Positions 26,441 to 35,855 of a stretch of DNA of 64,000 nt are shown piece by piece. Position numbers and translations under genes: made by a program. The DNA is taken from assembly GCA_965237445.1 (NCBI GenBank), contig OZ250142.1:2666001-2730000 (forward strand). The letters run 5' to 3'. This stretch comes from G963668185 sp965237445. Lineage in GTDB: Bacteria > Chloroflexota > Dehalococcoidia > Lucifugimonadales > G963668185. Every line of letters begins with the position of its first letter. The stretch's first letter is position 1. Under the pieces are notes generated by a model. That model made no database searches, was not told the DNA's origin, and was given only the letters and a program-made list of their open reading frames with translations.

Positions 26441-26790
26441 TCTCGGGTTTCTGTGAGACGGGACGTAATTGCCTCTCCAAACATGGTCAAGCGTCTTGAC
26501 TCAAACGTGCGTTTTAGGTAGGTTCTGAATTGAGGGAGTGGTACGCGCATGAGGGCGCTGGGGAATCGCCTTCACCCCGGCCCTCTCCCTTGACGGGAGA
26601 GGGGGCCTGAGTTGAGGGCTTGAAACGCAACGATTCAGCTTCGGCTACGCCCAAAGTCAGGCACTCAGTCTTCTACATCTAAGGAGAGTCGTCTGGGCCG
26701 CAGGTTCCTTAGGGGTCTCTTTCAATAGGTGAGTTTGATAGGTCGCTTTAGGGGAAACGTCGTTAAGCAATGAAGGAGTTGAGGTGAAGT
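26441..26790. other. Intergenic region with one palindromic repeat
   Basis: No gene is seen between the end of the repeat array and the DUF1800 gene. A CCCTCTCCCTTGACGGGAGAGGG palindrome lies at about 26581-26603. The promoter of the DUF1800-NHL-DUF1501 genes must be in the last 180 bases but cannot be fixed by eye. Confidence 0.5.
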
Positions 26791-28230
26791 ATGGGCAACC
26801 ATAACATCGAGTTGATGGCGCACCTCATGCGCCGCGCCGGGTTTGGCGCGAAGCGGGAGGAGTTGGAGGCGCGGGTGGCGAAGGGCTACGACGCCACGGT
26901 GGATGAGCTTCTGGACTTCGGCGAAGTGACGACCATACCCGAGGACCTGATCAGGCGGTACCACTCGGATACGTACGGCATGCTGGGCAGGAATGCGGCC
27001 GCGTCTCACTGGATGTACCGGATGATCTACACGGACGCCCCGCTCGAGGAGAAGATGACGCTGTTCTGGCATGGTATCTTCGCAACCGGGTACCAGAAGG
27101 TCACGCAGGGGCAGTGCCTAGAAGACCAGATCATGATGTTCCGAAGGTACGGCCTGGGCAGCTTCCGCGACCTGTTGGTGCAGCTTTCGAAAGACCCGGC
27201 GATGATCATTTGGCTCGACAACCAGGACAATCACGACGGGGCGATCAACGAGAACTACGGCAGGGAGTTGCTGGAGCTGTTCTCGATGGGAGTCGGCAAC
27301 TACTCGGAAGAGGATATCAAGGAGACCTCGCGCGCCTTCACCGGATGGACGATAGCCAACAAGGAATACATGGAGCTCAAGGCGGTAAGGGACTCGATCT
27401 GGCCTTACGGCCGGCTGGCCTGGAGATTCGAGTACCGTTCCGAAGACCATGACGAAGGGGACAAGGAGGTGTTGGGCCAGCGGGGGAACTTCAACGGTGA
27501 GGACGTGGTTGACATCATCTGCGCACAACCTTCGACGGCGAGGTTTCTCTCCAGGCACATGTACCACTTTTTCGTGGCGGACGAGCCGCCAGTGCCTCAA
27601 TGGCCTTATGTTCCGCCACGCGAGCCGGAGGCAATAGAAGAGCTTAGCCGGGTGTACTTCGAGAGCAACTACGACATCCGCTCGATGCTTCGCGCTCTGT
27701 TCAAGTCGGAGTTCTTCAAGTCGAGGGACTGCTGGTACCAGAAGGTCAAGAGTCCGGCCGCCCTGATGGCGGGGGACCTGCGGACCTCCGAAGAGTTTCG
27801 GTGGCCCGGCCGGAAGATCGTGGACTACCAGATTCAGCTTATGTTTATGGGGCAGACCCTCTACGAACCGCCGTCCGTGGAAGGATGGAACGAGGGCACG
27901 GGATGGATCGACAGCGGCAGCCTGGTGGAGCGGATGAACTTCTCCACGCAGCAGCTGGGGAACACAAACAATCCGGGGATCGGCGAGATGGTTGACCGGA
28001 TCGCCAAGGACGGCGGTCGCACGCTGGCGGCGGAGAGCCTCGTCGACACATGCCTCAATGAGCTTGGCGCCCTGACGGTACCGGAGAAGACAAAGGAGGC
28101 GCTCGTCGAGTTTGCCGCGAATGCGGGCGGCGAGACGCAGGAAGAGAGTCGGGCCAACGGAGGTTCCGATGCGCGGATCGTGAACGTGCTCCGGTTGATC
28201 GCGGCGACGCCGGAGTACCAGCGGTGCTGA
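26791..28230 (+). CDS. DUF1800 domain-containing protein
   Basis: 479 residues. The DUF1800 pattern is clear: HLMRRAGFGAKREELEARVA at the start, KMTLFWHGIFATGYQKV, WLDNQDNHDGAINENYGREL followed by LELFSMG, SRAFTGW, and near the end PPSVEGWNEGTGWIDSGSL. The family almost always neighbours DUF1501 genes, and the pair is thought to act on or near the cell surface; the biochemical role is unknown. No signal peptide is visible. It starts at ATG 26791 after GAGGTGAAGT. NHL and DUF1501 genes follow in the same direction. Confidence 0.92.
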   Translation: MGNHNIELMAHLMRRAGFGAKREELEARVAKGYDATVDELLDFGEVTTIPEDLIRRYHSDTYGMLGRNAAASHWMYRMIYTDAPLEEKMTLFWHGIFATGYQKVTQGQCLEDQIMMFRRYGLGSFRDLLVQLSKDPAMIIWLDNQDNHDGAINENYGRELLELFSMGVGNYSEEDIKETSRAFTGWTIANKEYMELKAVRDSIWPYGRLAWRFEYRSEDHDEGDKEVLGQRGNFNGEDVVDIICAQPSTARFLSRHMYHFFVADEPPVPQWPYVPPREPEAIEELSRVYFESNYDIRSMLRALFKSEFFKSRDCWYQKVKSPAALMAGDLRTSEEFRWPGRKIVDYQIQLMFMGQTLYEPPSVEGWNEGTGWIDSGSLVERMNFSTQQLGNTNNPGIGEMVDRIAKDGGRTLAAESLVDTCLNELGALTVPEKTKEALVEFAANAGGETQEESRANGGSDARIVNVLRLIAATPEYQRC

Positions 28231-28246
28231 GTGCCCAAATGGGCAA

Positions 28247-28315
28247 AGGAACCCCATCCCCTCGAGGGACTCGGGGCAGGCGCTAACCTTCGCCAGCAGA
28301 CTGGAGAAGGAACAG
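28247..28315. repeat. Dispersed C-rich palindromic repeat
   Basis: ACCCCATCCCCTCGAGGGAC, then GGGGCAGGCGCTAACC and CAGCAGACTGGAGAAGG, is a variant of the repeat seen at 22020 and 47345-47500, filling the gap between the DUF1800 and NHL genes. Confidence 0.55.
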
Positions 28316-28346
28316 GAACTAGGAAAGCGAAAGGTGTTCGAGAGAG

Positions 28347-29369
28347 ATGACGACTGAGACGAGGACCAAGGCCGATTTTCTTGCTTACAGCCATACGATC
28401 GGGCTGTCTACGATGGAGTACCGTGGGTTCTATTGTCCGAGCGACACCGCACTCGGGCCCGACGGGCGTATGTACACCACGAACCGCTCGATAGAAGGCG
28501 AGAGCAGGGGCCTGCGGGTCACTGTGTACGACATCGATAGCAACTACTACGGGGTTATCGGCCGGTTCGGCACAGGCGACGGGGAGTTCGTCTGGCCCAC
28601 GGCGGTGGCGCTCGACAGCAAAAACCTGGTCTACGTATCGGATGAGCACAACCACCAGATCAGCGTGTTCGAGTCTTCGGGCACGTTCCTGCGAGCATGG
28701 GGAACGAAAGGCCCTGCTGAGGGAGAGATCAATGGGCCGTCGGGCCTCGCATTCGACAGCGAGGACAGACTCTACGTGGTCGACCACATGAACCATCGCG
28801 TGCAGAAGTTCACGAAGGATGGCGTGTTTCTCTCGGCGTTCGGCTCGCACGGCTCGGGCGACGGGGAGTTCAACATGCCGTGGGGAATCACGATAGCGCC
28901 GAACGGCGACGTGTGCGTGGCGGACTGGCGAAACGACCGCATCCAACGGTTCACTCCTGAGGGCGAGTTCATCGCGAAGTACGGCTCCTCAGGCAACGGA
29001 GAGGGCCAATTCGAGCGCCCCACTAGCGTGGCGGTGGACGCCGACGGGTACATGTACGTGTGCGACTGGGGCAACGAACGGCTGCAGGTGCTGGGCTCGG
29101 ATGGGGGGTTCGTGGCGAGCTACCGCGGCGAGGCCACTGACTCGAAGTGGGCGCAGGACTTCCTTTCGACCAACGTCGAGGAGGCACGGGCCCGGGCGAA
29201 GTCCGACCTCGAACCTGTGCTCGAGGGCGCGGACTACTCGCCTGCCATAGAGTCGGCCCACGTGGAGAAGCTGTTCTTCGGGCTGACGTCAGTCACGGTG
29301 GATGGCGAAGGGTACGTGTATGTAACCGAATCGGAACGACACAGAGTCCAGATTTATCGCAGATCGTAG
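28347..29369 (+). CDS. NHL-repeat beta-propeller protein
   Basis: 340 residues with five to six NHL blades, for example GDGEFVWPTAVALDSKNLVY, GPSGLAFDSEDRLYVVDHMN, FNMPWGITIAPNGDVCVADW and RPTSVAVDADGYMYVCDWGN. Each blade shows the G-x-F-x2-P...D-x2-G-x-(I/V)-Y-V-x-D-x2-N pattern. No signal peptide is visible. NHL propellers bind proteins or other ligands or carry peptidyl-alpha-amidating-like activities; none can be assigned here. It sits between the DUF1800 and DUF1501 genes, so it probably serves the same surface system. Confidence 0.9.
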   Translation: MTTETRTKADFLAYSHTIGLSTMEYRGFYCPSDTALGPDGRMYTTNRSIEGESRGLRVTVYDIDSNYYGVIGRFGTGDGEFVWPTAVALDSKNLVYVSDEHNHQISVFESSGTFLRAWGTKGPAEGEINGPSGLAFDSEDRLYVVDHMNHRVQKFTKDGVFLSAFGSHGSGDGEFNMPWGITIAPNGDVCVADWRNDRIQRFTPEGEFIAKYGSSGNGEGQFERPTSVAVDADGYMYVCDWGNERLQVLGSDGGFVASYRGEATDSKWAQDFLSTNVEEARARAKSDLEPVLEGADYSPAIESAHVEKLFFGLTSVTVDGEGYVYVTESERHRVQIYRRS

Positions 29370-29386
29370 ATCGCAAGGAGGCGAAC

Positions 29387-30529
29387 ATGGGGCGCAACGG
29401 CAACGGTTACGGAGAACGCTCACTGGTGGTTATCCAGCTTTCGGGCGGCAACGACGCGCTTAACACAGTGGTGCCTTACAACGACGGTCACTACTACGAC
29501 CTCAGGCCGGCCGTGAGGATCGAGCCGGAGGAAGTCCTGCCGCTCAACGACGAGGTTGGACTGAACCCACAAATGGGCTCGATGAAGAGGCTGTGGGACG
29601 AGGGCAATCTCGGCATCATTCAGGGCGCCGGCTATCCGAATCCGAACAGGTCGCACTTCCGGTCAATGGACGTCTGGCACACGGCCGAATCGGAGAAGAT
29701 CGGCGCGGAGGGCTGGCTTGGGGCCTGCATCAGGGAAATGGACCCGGAGGCGCGGAACGTGCTCACCGGGGTGAACTTCGGCCGCGGCCTTCCAAGGGCA
29801 CTCGGTGCTGAAGGAGTCTCAGTTGCGTCGGTCAGCAACCTGGAGACGTACGGGCTGTTCCCGGACATACAGGACGATTGGCTCAAGAAGCACGCGCTTG
29901 AGGCGTTCACGAAGATGTACGGCGGTTCAGAAGGCAAGGACGCGGTCTCGGAGTTCCTGGGGAGCACGGGCATGGACGTGCTGAAGGGCGCGGACATCCT
30001 GAGGACAGCGCCTGAGCGGTACTCTTCGAGCGTCGAGTACGCGGCCAACCCAATAGCCGACAGCCTCAAGAACGTGGCGCAGGTGATGTTCGCGGACCTG
30101 GGCACGCGGGTGTACTACGCGGCCCACGGTTCCTACGACACTCACGCCGGGGAGGTCGAATCGCACGGCAAGCTGTGGAACGACCTTTCGGTAGCCGTCG
30201 GCGACTTCACGGACGACCTCAAGGAGCACGGCCGATACGAGAACACGTTGATTCTCATGTTCTCTGAGTTCGGGCGCAGGATCGAGGACAATGGCTCGGG
30301 GACCGACCATGGTTCCGGCGGGCATGCGTTTGTGATCGGCGGCGGCGTTGAAGGCGCATTGTACGGCGACTATCCGTCGCTGCGGGCGCAGGACCAGTTG
30401 GAGGGGGACATGCACTTCAGCAACGACTTCCGCTCAACGTACGACACGATCGTGGACCGGTGGCTGGGGCTGGACCCGGCTGACGTGCTGCCGAGGCGTT
30501 ACGACCAGTTCGACTTCATCGAGCGGTAG
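29387..30529 (+). CDS. DUF1501 domain-containing protein
   Basis: 380 residues from the ATG at 29387, which has AAGGAGG at 29376-29382. Features are RSLVVIQLSGGNDALNTVVP, NRSHFRSMDVWHT, HGSYDTHAGEVESHGKLWND, LILMFSEFGRRIEDNGSGTD and HGSGGHAFVIGGG: the alkaline-phosphatase/sulfatase-like metal site of DUF1501. Most relatives carry a Tat signal; none is visible here. It is the last gene before a strong terminator, paired with DUF1800. Confidence 0.93.
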   Translation: MGRNGNGYGERSLVVIQLSGGNDALNTVVPYNDGHYYDLRPAVRIEPEEVLPLNDEVGLNPQMGSMKRLWDEGNLGIIQGAGYPNPNRSHFRSMDVWHTAESEKIGAEGWLGACIREMDPEARNVLTGVNFGRGLPRALGAEGVSVASVSNLETYGLFPDIQDDWLKKHALEAFTKMYGGSEGKDAVSEFLGSTGMDVLKGADILRTAPERYSSSVEYAANPIADSLKNVAQVMFADLGTRVYYAAHGSYDTHAGEVESHGKLWNDLSVAVGDFTDDLKEHGRYENTLILMFSEFGRRIEDNGSGTDHGSGGHAFVIGGGVEGALYGDYPSLRAQDQLEGDMHFSNDFRSTYDTIVDRWLGLDPADVLPRRYDQFDFIER

Positions 30530-30556
30530 GGGGCGGTCACAACTACAGCGGAGACG

Positions 30557-30592
30557 GAGCGCCCGGCCATGAGGCCGGGCGCTCTTGGTTTT
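30557..30592 (+). terminator. Rho-independent terminator after DUF1501
   Basis: GAGCGCCCGGCC-ATGA-GGCCGGGCGCTC is a perfect 12-bp stem with a 4-base loop, followed by TTGGTTTT. It lies 28 bases after the stop of the DUF1501 gene and ends that operon. Confidence 0.92.
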
Positions 30593-30667
30593 GGGATGGT
30601 CACAGAACGGTGAGTGTGCGGGGGAAGGCCAGGCACAGGACATTCAGGCAGGAGGACGTTCCAAGAA

Positions 30668-31378
30668 TTGAATAGGCCGCGGGCGATGCTCATCGATCTG
30701 GACGATACGATCATCGACTACCGGAGCGGCGTGCATCCGTGCTGGCGCGTGGTGTGCGACAACGCAGGGACTCAGGTGCGCGGCCTGGACGCGGACGACC
30801 TGTTTCTTGCCGTGTGCCGGGTTCGCGATTGGTACTGGTCAGATCCGGTGCGCCATCGGACAGGCCGCGCTGATATGCGGGCAGCGAGGACCGACGTAGC
30901 CCGGAGGGCCTTGCTTAGTCTTGGGTTCGATCTCCCGAACCTAGCCCGAGAACTGGGTTGGGCTTACCAAGAATTGCGGGACGAGCGAGCACAGTTGGTT
31001 CCGGGCGCGGTGGAGGCCCTACAGCGGTTCAGGAAAGACGGGATTGGCCTTGCCCTGATCACAAATGGTGCGGGAGATGCGCAGAGAGGGAAAGTCGATC
31101 GATTTGACCTCGAACGGCTCTTCGACCACATCTTCATAGAAGGAGAAATAGGTTTCGGGAAGCCGGAGCCTGAAGTCTACTTGCAAGCAATGGCGGCCCT
31201 ACAGTCCGACCCAAGCGGCACTTGGTGCGTTGGGGACAATCTGGAGTGGGAGGTGGCGGCTCCTCAGAAGCTGGGCATCTATAGTGTCTGGGTCGACCCT
31301 ACAGGCAACGGCCTGCCAGCCAACTCCGACGTCGTGCCTGATCGCGTCGTGGCATCAATTGCCGAGATTAGCTTCTAG
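30668..31378 (+). CDS. HAD-superfamily hydrolase
   Basis: About 236 residues. HAD motif I is AMLIDLDDTIIDYRSG, motif II is GLALITNGAG, motif III/IV is GFGKPEPEVYLQA with GTWCVGDNLEWEVAAPQ. A helical cap follows motif I, as in subfamily I phosphatases. The substrate is unknown. The start is uncertain between TTG 30668 and ATG 30686; AGGAGG at 30651-30656 is closer to the TTG. It lies just downstream of the terminator. Confidence 0.87.
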   Translation: MNRPRAMLIDLDDTIIDYRSGVHPCWRVVCDNAGTQVRGLDADDLFLAVCRVRDWYWSDPVRHRTGRADMRAARTDVARRALLSLGFDLPNLARELGWAYQELRDERAQLVPGAVEALQRFRKDGIGLALITNGAGDAQRGKVDRFDLERLFDHIFIEGEIGFGKPEPEVYLQAMAALQSDPSGTWCVGDNLEWEVAAPQKLGIYSVWVDPTGNGLPANSDVVPDRVVASIAEISF

Positions 31379-31381
31379 AAG

Positions 31382-31861
31382 CTAGCTGCTCTCCATGTAC
31401 TTGATGAAGCTCATGGCCTGCCTGACACCCATTCGGCCGATGGGGCCGGAGGCGTACAAGGAGCCTGCTACTACGCCACGGCGCACGAGAAACTCCATCG
31501 GTTGGAGGTAGCGGCCGTGGTAGTCGTCCTGCGTCCACCAGGGGGCTAGCGGCGCGACGGTCTCTTCGGTGACGCCGTACGCGATTTGTAACGTGAGGCC
31601 CACTTCTTCGGTCATGCGCGCTGCGGTCTCGCGGTCTTCTACAGTTGCGCCGATTACGGTGATGCCAAGCTGTTCCAGCTCTTCGAGGTTCTTCTGATAG
31701 GCGGCTAACTGCTGCCTACAGTAGGGTCACCACTCGCCCCGGTAGACGAGCAGCGCCACGTACGGGCTGGGGGCTTCGCCCGGGAGCGTGATTTTCGAGC
31801 CGTCGGTCAGGTCCAGTTCGATTTCAGGGAACCGGTCGCCTTGTACGAGCTTTGTGGGCAT
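31382..31861 (-). CDS. AhpC/TSA-type peroxiredoxin-like protein with TGA (selenocysteine?) at the peroxidatic position
   Basis: 159 residues when read through. From the ATG at 31861 (GAGGAC just upstream) it reads MPTKLVQGDRFPEIELDLTD and reaches ALLVYRGEW-TGA-PYCRQQLAAYQKNLEEL. The thioredoxin-fold strand and the W-x-P-Y-C motif are those of AhpC/TSA-like proteins, whose catalytic Cys is exactly at the TGA (31727-31729); the resolving Cys of the UxxC motif is present. The frame then continues intact (GITVIGATVEDRETAARMTE and EEVGLTLQIAYGVTEET) to the stop at 31382. Selenocysteine is the favoured reading, with peroxide or hydroperoxide reduction as the likely role. It lies downstream of hyuAB on the same strand. 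Confidence 0.83.
31699..31717 (-). promoter_or_regulatory. Candidate bacterial SECIS hairpin (peroxiredoxin-like)
   Basis: On the minus strand AGGC-A-GC-AGTTA-GC-C-GCCT: a six-pair stem with one A/C mismatch and a 5-base loop AGTTA that starts 16 bases after the TGA, with G as its second base. It fits the general bacterial SECIS pattern but is a weak stem. Confidence 0.4.
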
Positions 31862-32061
31862 TTTGTCCTCTCGAAGGTGCGTGCGGAATACTATTGAGGC
31901 TACAGGGTACGATGCGCAAAAGCGCCAGGACAGGGATTTGGTTGCGCTTTGTGTGAACAGCAAGTGTCGTTGGAGCTATGGAAAGGGCGGGTGGTTCTGC
32001 AGGAAGAACTACCGGGAGGGCTCTCAATTTGCTGGCGGGCGCAGTGGTCCCCTGCCCTGTT

Positions 32062-33801
32062 TCAGGCTTCTCGCAGTTTGCGAGTCTGGGCGTGGTCGAC
32101 GTTGAGGTAGGAGTCGAGGGCGACGCAGTAGACGGTGCGGGCGCGCTCGAGGGAGACGAGGCCTTCGCTGACATCGAGGCGGACGGCTTCGGGGTCTCGC
32201 TGCCTGGGATCGCCCCAGCCGCCTCCACCGGGGGTCTCAGTGATCATGACGCGGTCTGGGGGAACCGTGGTGGTGAACTTCGAGCCCATCGTATGGAGGC
32301 TGCCATCAGGGCCTTTCATGCTGAACCGAGAAGGGCTGGCGGACTTGCCTCCGAAGAGGCCCCACGGAGGCGTATCAGCGCGGTCAGAGCTGAGCGTGAG
32401 CTTGACCTGGTTGCCAACAACCCGGAGCGCTCGCCGTATGCCGACGCCGCCCCTGTATTCGCCGGGGCCTTCGGTGTCGGGTACGAGGCCGTACGACTCG
32501 ACCACGAGGGGGTACGCGACCTCGATAGACTCGACCGGGGCGTTCCTGGTGTTGGTCATGTGGTTCTGGACGGCGTCCATGCCGTCGGCGTCGATCATGG
32601 CGCCCTGCCCTCCCCCATATGTTTCGATGTAGTTGTAATAGATGCCGTTCACGGGATGGATGCCGCCGATGTTGAGCAGGTTCATTGTGCCGGACGAGGC
32701 GGCTTGGACCTTGTCCGGGAGCGCATGCGAAAGCGCCGCCAGCAGGACGTCGACGATGCGCTGAGTGGTGATGATGTTCGCGTTGCAGACGGCGGCTGGG
32801 TATATGGCGGAGAGGATGCTGCCCTCGCGCACATCGATGTCTATGGGACGGTAGGCCCCGGCGTTGGGCGGGAGTTCGGGATCGAGGCAGGCCTTCAGAA
32901 CGTAGTAGACGCAAGCCGCAACTGAGGGCCAGCGGCAGTTGAGAGGGCCCTGCGACGCATCGTCCGAGGCCGTGAAGTCAGTACGGACGTGATCGCCGTT
33001 GGCCTCCAGCGTGAGGCGGATCGTGAAGGTGTCGTCTGTGATGCCGTCACCTTCGATTACGTCCTCGGCCTGGTACACGCCTTTTGGTATGGATGCGAGG
33101 GCGGCGCGCATGCGGCGCTCGGAGTAGTCGAGCATCTCATCGAGGTACTGCTCTACAGTCGCGACACCGTACTTGTCTGCGAGCTCGGTGAGGCGGCGCC
33201 CGCCAACGTTGTTCGCGGCAAGCTGGGCCATCAGGTCTCCGCGAACTTCGACCTGGGGCCTGACGTTCTGGGAGATGATGGCCCACAACTCGCGGTCCAG
33301 TTCGCCGCGGCGGAAGAGGCGGACGGGTGGAATCTGGAGGCCTTCCTGGAAGATCTCGGTGACTCCGAACGGCATCGAGCCCGGGGCGAAACCGCCCATG
33401 TCGACGTGGTGGGCCTGGTTTGCGGTTATGGCGATCATCCGGCCTTCGTAGAAGAGCGGCGAGATGAGGCATAGGTCGTTGAGGTGGCCAGGGCCCGCAG
33501 GGTACGGCGTGTTTAGGGCGACTGCGTCTCCGGGCTCAAGCTCTTCGAAGGGGTATGCAGCCATCGCGGACTGCACTGCGGAGTGCATTGTGCCGAGGTG
33601 CAACGGCGTGCCGATCTCGCTCTGCGCCACCACTACGACTTCGCCAGAGCCTGTGTAAATCGCGCCAGAGGTGTCGCGGCGGTCCTTGATGTTGGTGGAG
33701 TAGCTCGACCTTATTAGGGCGGCGATCATCTCATCGGCGATGGAGTAGAAGGCGTTGCGCATCACCTCCAGGGTGATTGGGTCCGTGTGAGGGGTAGTCA
33801 T
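32062..33801 (-). CDS. hyuB: Hydantoinase B / oxoprolinase family protein
   Basis: 579 residues. Family motifs: ITLEVMRNAFYSIADEMIAA, RDTSGAIYTGSGEVVVVAQS, IGTPLHLGTMHSAV, NTPYPAGPGHLNDLCLISPL, ANQAHHVDMGGFAPGSMP, and GGGQGAMIDADGMDAVQNHM. With HyuA it forms an ATP-dependent or ATP-independent hydantoin/5-oxoproline ring-opening enzyme; the actual substrate is unknown. It overlaps hyuA by ATGA (33798-33801), so the two are translationally coupled. Confidence 0.95.
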   Translation of the reverse strand: MTTPHTDPITLEVMRNAFYSIADEMIAALIRSSYSTNIKDRRDTSGAIYTGSGEVVVVAQSEIGTPLHLGTMHSAVQSAMAAYPFEELEPGDAVALNTPYPAGPGHLNDLCLISPLFYEGRMIAITANQAHHVDMGGFAPGSMPFGVTEIFQEGLQIPPVRLFRRGELDRELWAIISQNVRPQVEVRGDLMAQLAANNVGGRRLTELADKYGVATVEQYLDEMLDYSERRMRAALASIPKGVYQAEDVIEGDGITDDTFTIRLTLEANGDHVRTDFTASDDASQGPLNCRWPSVAACVYYVLKACLDPELPPNAGAYRPIDIDVREGSILSAIYPAAVCNANIITTQRIVDVLLAALSHALPDKVQAASSGTMNLLNIGGIHPVNGIYYNYIETYGGGQGAMIDADGMDAVQNHMTNTRNAPVESIEVAYPLVVESYGLVPDTEGPGEYRGGVGIRRALRVVGNQVKLTLSSDRADTPPWGLFGGKSASPSRFSMKGPDGSLHTMGSKFTTTVPPDRVMITETPGGGGWGDPRQRDPEAVRLDVSEGLVSLERARTVYCVALDSYLNVDHAQTRKLREA

Positions 33802-35855
33802 TGTGCTATGGGTCCCAGGAAGAGATTGCCGTACTGATCGACCTTAGCGGACTGCCGCGGCCAGACGACGGTTGTCGAATCGAACTGCTCGATTATGGCG
33901 GGGCCTTCAATCTGGTCGCCCGCGAGCAGCTGCGAACGGTCATAGACCGAAGTTGAGCGAGGGTTGTTGTGGAAGACGACGTCCCGGGACTCACGCAGGG
34001 CGCGGGCGGGATTGGTCTCTCCGGCGAGTTCGGCGCGCTCCAAGGTGGGCTGCGGGAGGGTCACGATGGCGGTTGTGCGAAGGTTGACGATCTCCAGCAG
34101 ACTGTCCTGCAGCGCGAAGCCGTACGCCCGCGTGTGAGCATCATGGAAGCGATTGTACAGAGCGATGAGCTCCGACCCGGTCACTTCACCGCCCGACACA
34201 GGCACCTCAAGCTCGTAGCCCTGGCCGAGGTAACGAACGTCGGCGGTGCGGACGAGCGAGACTTCGTCGCGGGGCACTCCTTCGCGAACCATCTGAGCGA
34301 GCGCCTCCGACTTGAGCTCTGCGTACACTTCGCCGAGGTCTGCGGGCGCGGCCTCAACCGAGGACAGCAATACGGTCCGGACGAGATCGTGCCGCAGATC
34401 CGCCATGAGCAGGCCGAGTGCGGATGTGACGCCGGGAGCAATTGGGACGAGCACCTTCGGGATGTTGAGCTCCGAGGCCAGCTCGGCGGCGTGAAGCGGG
34501 CCCGCGCCACCGAAAGTCACCAGGGTGAACTCCCGCGGGTCGTAGCCCTTCGCAACCGATACGACGCGTATGCCTTTAATCATGCCTGCGTTTACGACGC
34601 GGACGATTCCCTCAGCCGCCTCTTCGATACTGAGGCCGAGGGGGTCCGCAATGCGTTCGCGGATGGCCTCACGGGCGAGGCCGTCGTCCAACTTCATGCG
34701 ACCACCAAGAAACGCATCCGGGCTCAGCCTGCCGAGCAGCAGGTTGGCGTCAGTCACGGTCGGTTCAGCTCCGCCCTGCCCGTAGCACGCGGGCCCGGGA
34801 TCCGCGCCGGCGCTTTGCGGGCCGACGCGCAACGCACCGCCAGGATCGATCCATGCGATGCTGCCGCCGCCTGCCCCAAGGGTGTGGATATCGACCATGG
34901 GGACCTTGATGGGCAGGCGCTCGATCTCGCTGTCCTGCGTCCTCCGGACCTCGCCCTGGTAGCAGAGGGAGATGTCGAAGGAGGTACCGCCCATGTCGAC
35001 GGAGATTGTGTTGAGCTCGCCCGCCTGAGCGGCGAGTCCAACGCTACCAATGACACCTGCCGCAGGCCCGGAGAGGATGGTATGGACCGGCCGCTGCACG
35101 GCGGCATCGGCACTCATGGTGCCGCCACTAGACTGCATGATGAGGAGGTCTGAGTCGATGCCCTGGGCCTCAATGCCCGCCTGCAGGTTGCGCAGGTATC
35201 TCTCCATAACAGGCGCAACGAAGGCGTTGATCGCGGCCGTGCTCATGCGTTCGTATTCTTTGAACTCCGGGGCTACCTCCGAGGAAACGGAGAGCGTGAT
35301 GTCAGGAAGCGCCTCACGGATGGCCTGCCCAACCTGGCGCTCATGGGCCGGGTGAGCGTACGAGTGGAGGAGGCATACGGCAACAGCTTCTACCTGCTCT
35401 TCTCGCAAGCGGCCAATGATCTCGACCAAGTCAGCGTTGGAGACGGGCTCGATGACCTCGCCTGTGTGCAGAACGCGCTCGGCCACCTCAAATCTTAGGC
35501 GGCGCGGGACTATGGGCTCGGTCCGCCGGATGGTCCAGTCGTAAAGATCGGGCCGGTCCTGGCGGCCGATCTGGAGCACGTCACGGAAGCCCCGGGTGAC
35601 GATGAGCGCCGTGCGTGCGCCCTTTCGTTCCAGGAGCGTGTTGGTCGCGACGGTGGTGCCGTGGATGAAGAAGGCGATGGCTTCCGGCGAGACGCCCAGC
35701 CTATCCAGGAGCTGGAGGGCGCCGGTTGTGACGCCTTCGGACTGGTCCGCAGGGGTCGAAGGGGTCTTGGCGAACTCGAGACGGTTGTCTTCGACTTCAT
35801 GGATGACGAGGTCGGTGAAGGTGCCTCCGACGTCCACTCCAAGCCGATACGTCAT
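33798..35855 (-). CDS. hyuA: Hydantoinase A / oxoprolinase family protein
   Basis: 685 residues. The N-terminal ASKHA-type phosphate loop RLGVDVGGTFTDLVIHEVED, then ATNTLLERKGARTALIVTRG, the Hydantoinase_A region QSSGGTMSADAAVQRPVHTI and SVDMGGTSFDISLCYQG, and the C-terminal FGGAGPLHAAELASELNIPK. It starts at ATG 35855 and is first in the hyuA-hyuB unit. It is complete, with no frameshift. Confidence 0.95.
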   Translation of the reverse strand: MTYRLGVDVGGTFTDLVIHEVEDNRLEFAKTPSTPADQSEGVTTGALQLLDRLGVSPEAIAFFIHGTTVATNTLLERKGARTALIVTRGFRDVLQIGRQDRPDLYDWTIRRTEPIVPRRLRFEVAERVLHTGEVIEPVSNADLVEIIGRLREEQVEAVAVCLLHSYAHPAHERQVGQAIREALPDITLSVSSEVAPEFKEYERMSTAAINAFVAPVMERYLRNLQAGIEAQGIDSDLLIMQSSGGTMSADAAVQRPVHTILSGPAAGVIGSVGLAAQAGELNTISVDMGGTSFDISLCYQGEVRRTQDSEIERLPIKVPMVDIHTLGAGGGSIAWIDPGGALRVGPQSAGADPGPACYGQGGAEPTVTDANLLLGRLSPDAFLGGRMKLDDGLAREAIRERIADPLGLSIEEAAEGIVRVVNAGMIKGIRVVSVAKGYDPREFTLVTFGGAGPLHAAELASELNIPKVLVPIAPGVTSALGLLMADLRHDLVRTVLLSSVEAAPADLGEVYAELKSEALAQMVREGVPRDEVSLVRTADVRYLGQGYELEVPVSGGEVTGSELIALYNRFHDAHTRAYGFALQDSLLEIVNLRTTAIVTLPQPTLERAELAGETNPARALRESRDVVFHNNPRSTSVYDRSQLLAGDQIEGPAIIEQFDSTTVVWPRQSAKVDQYGNLFLGPIAQ

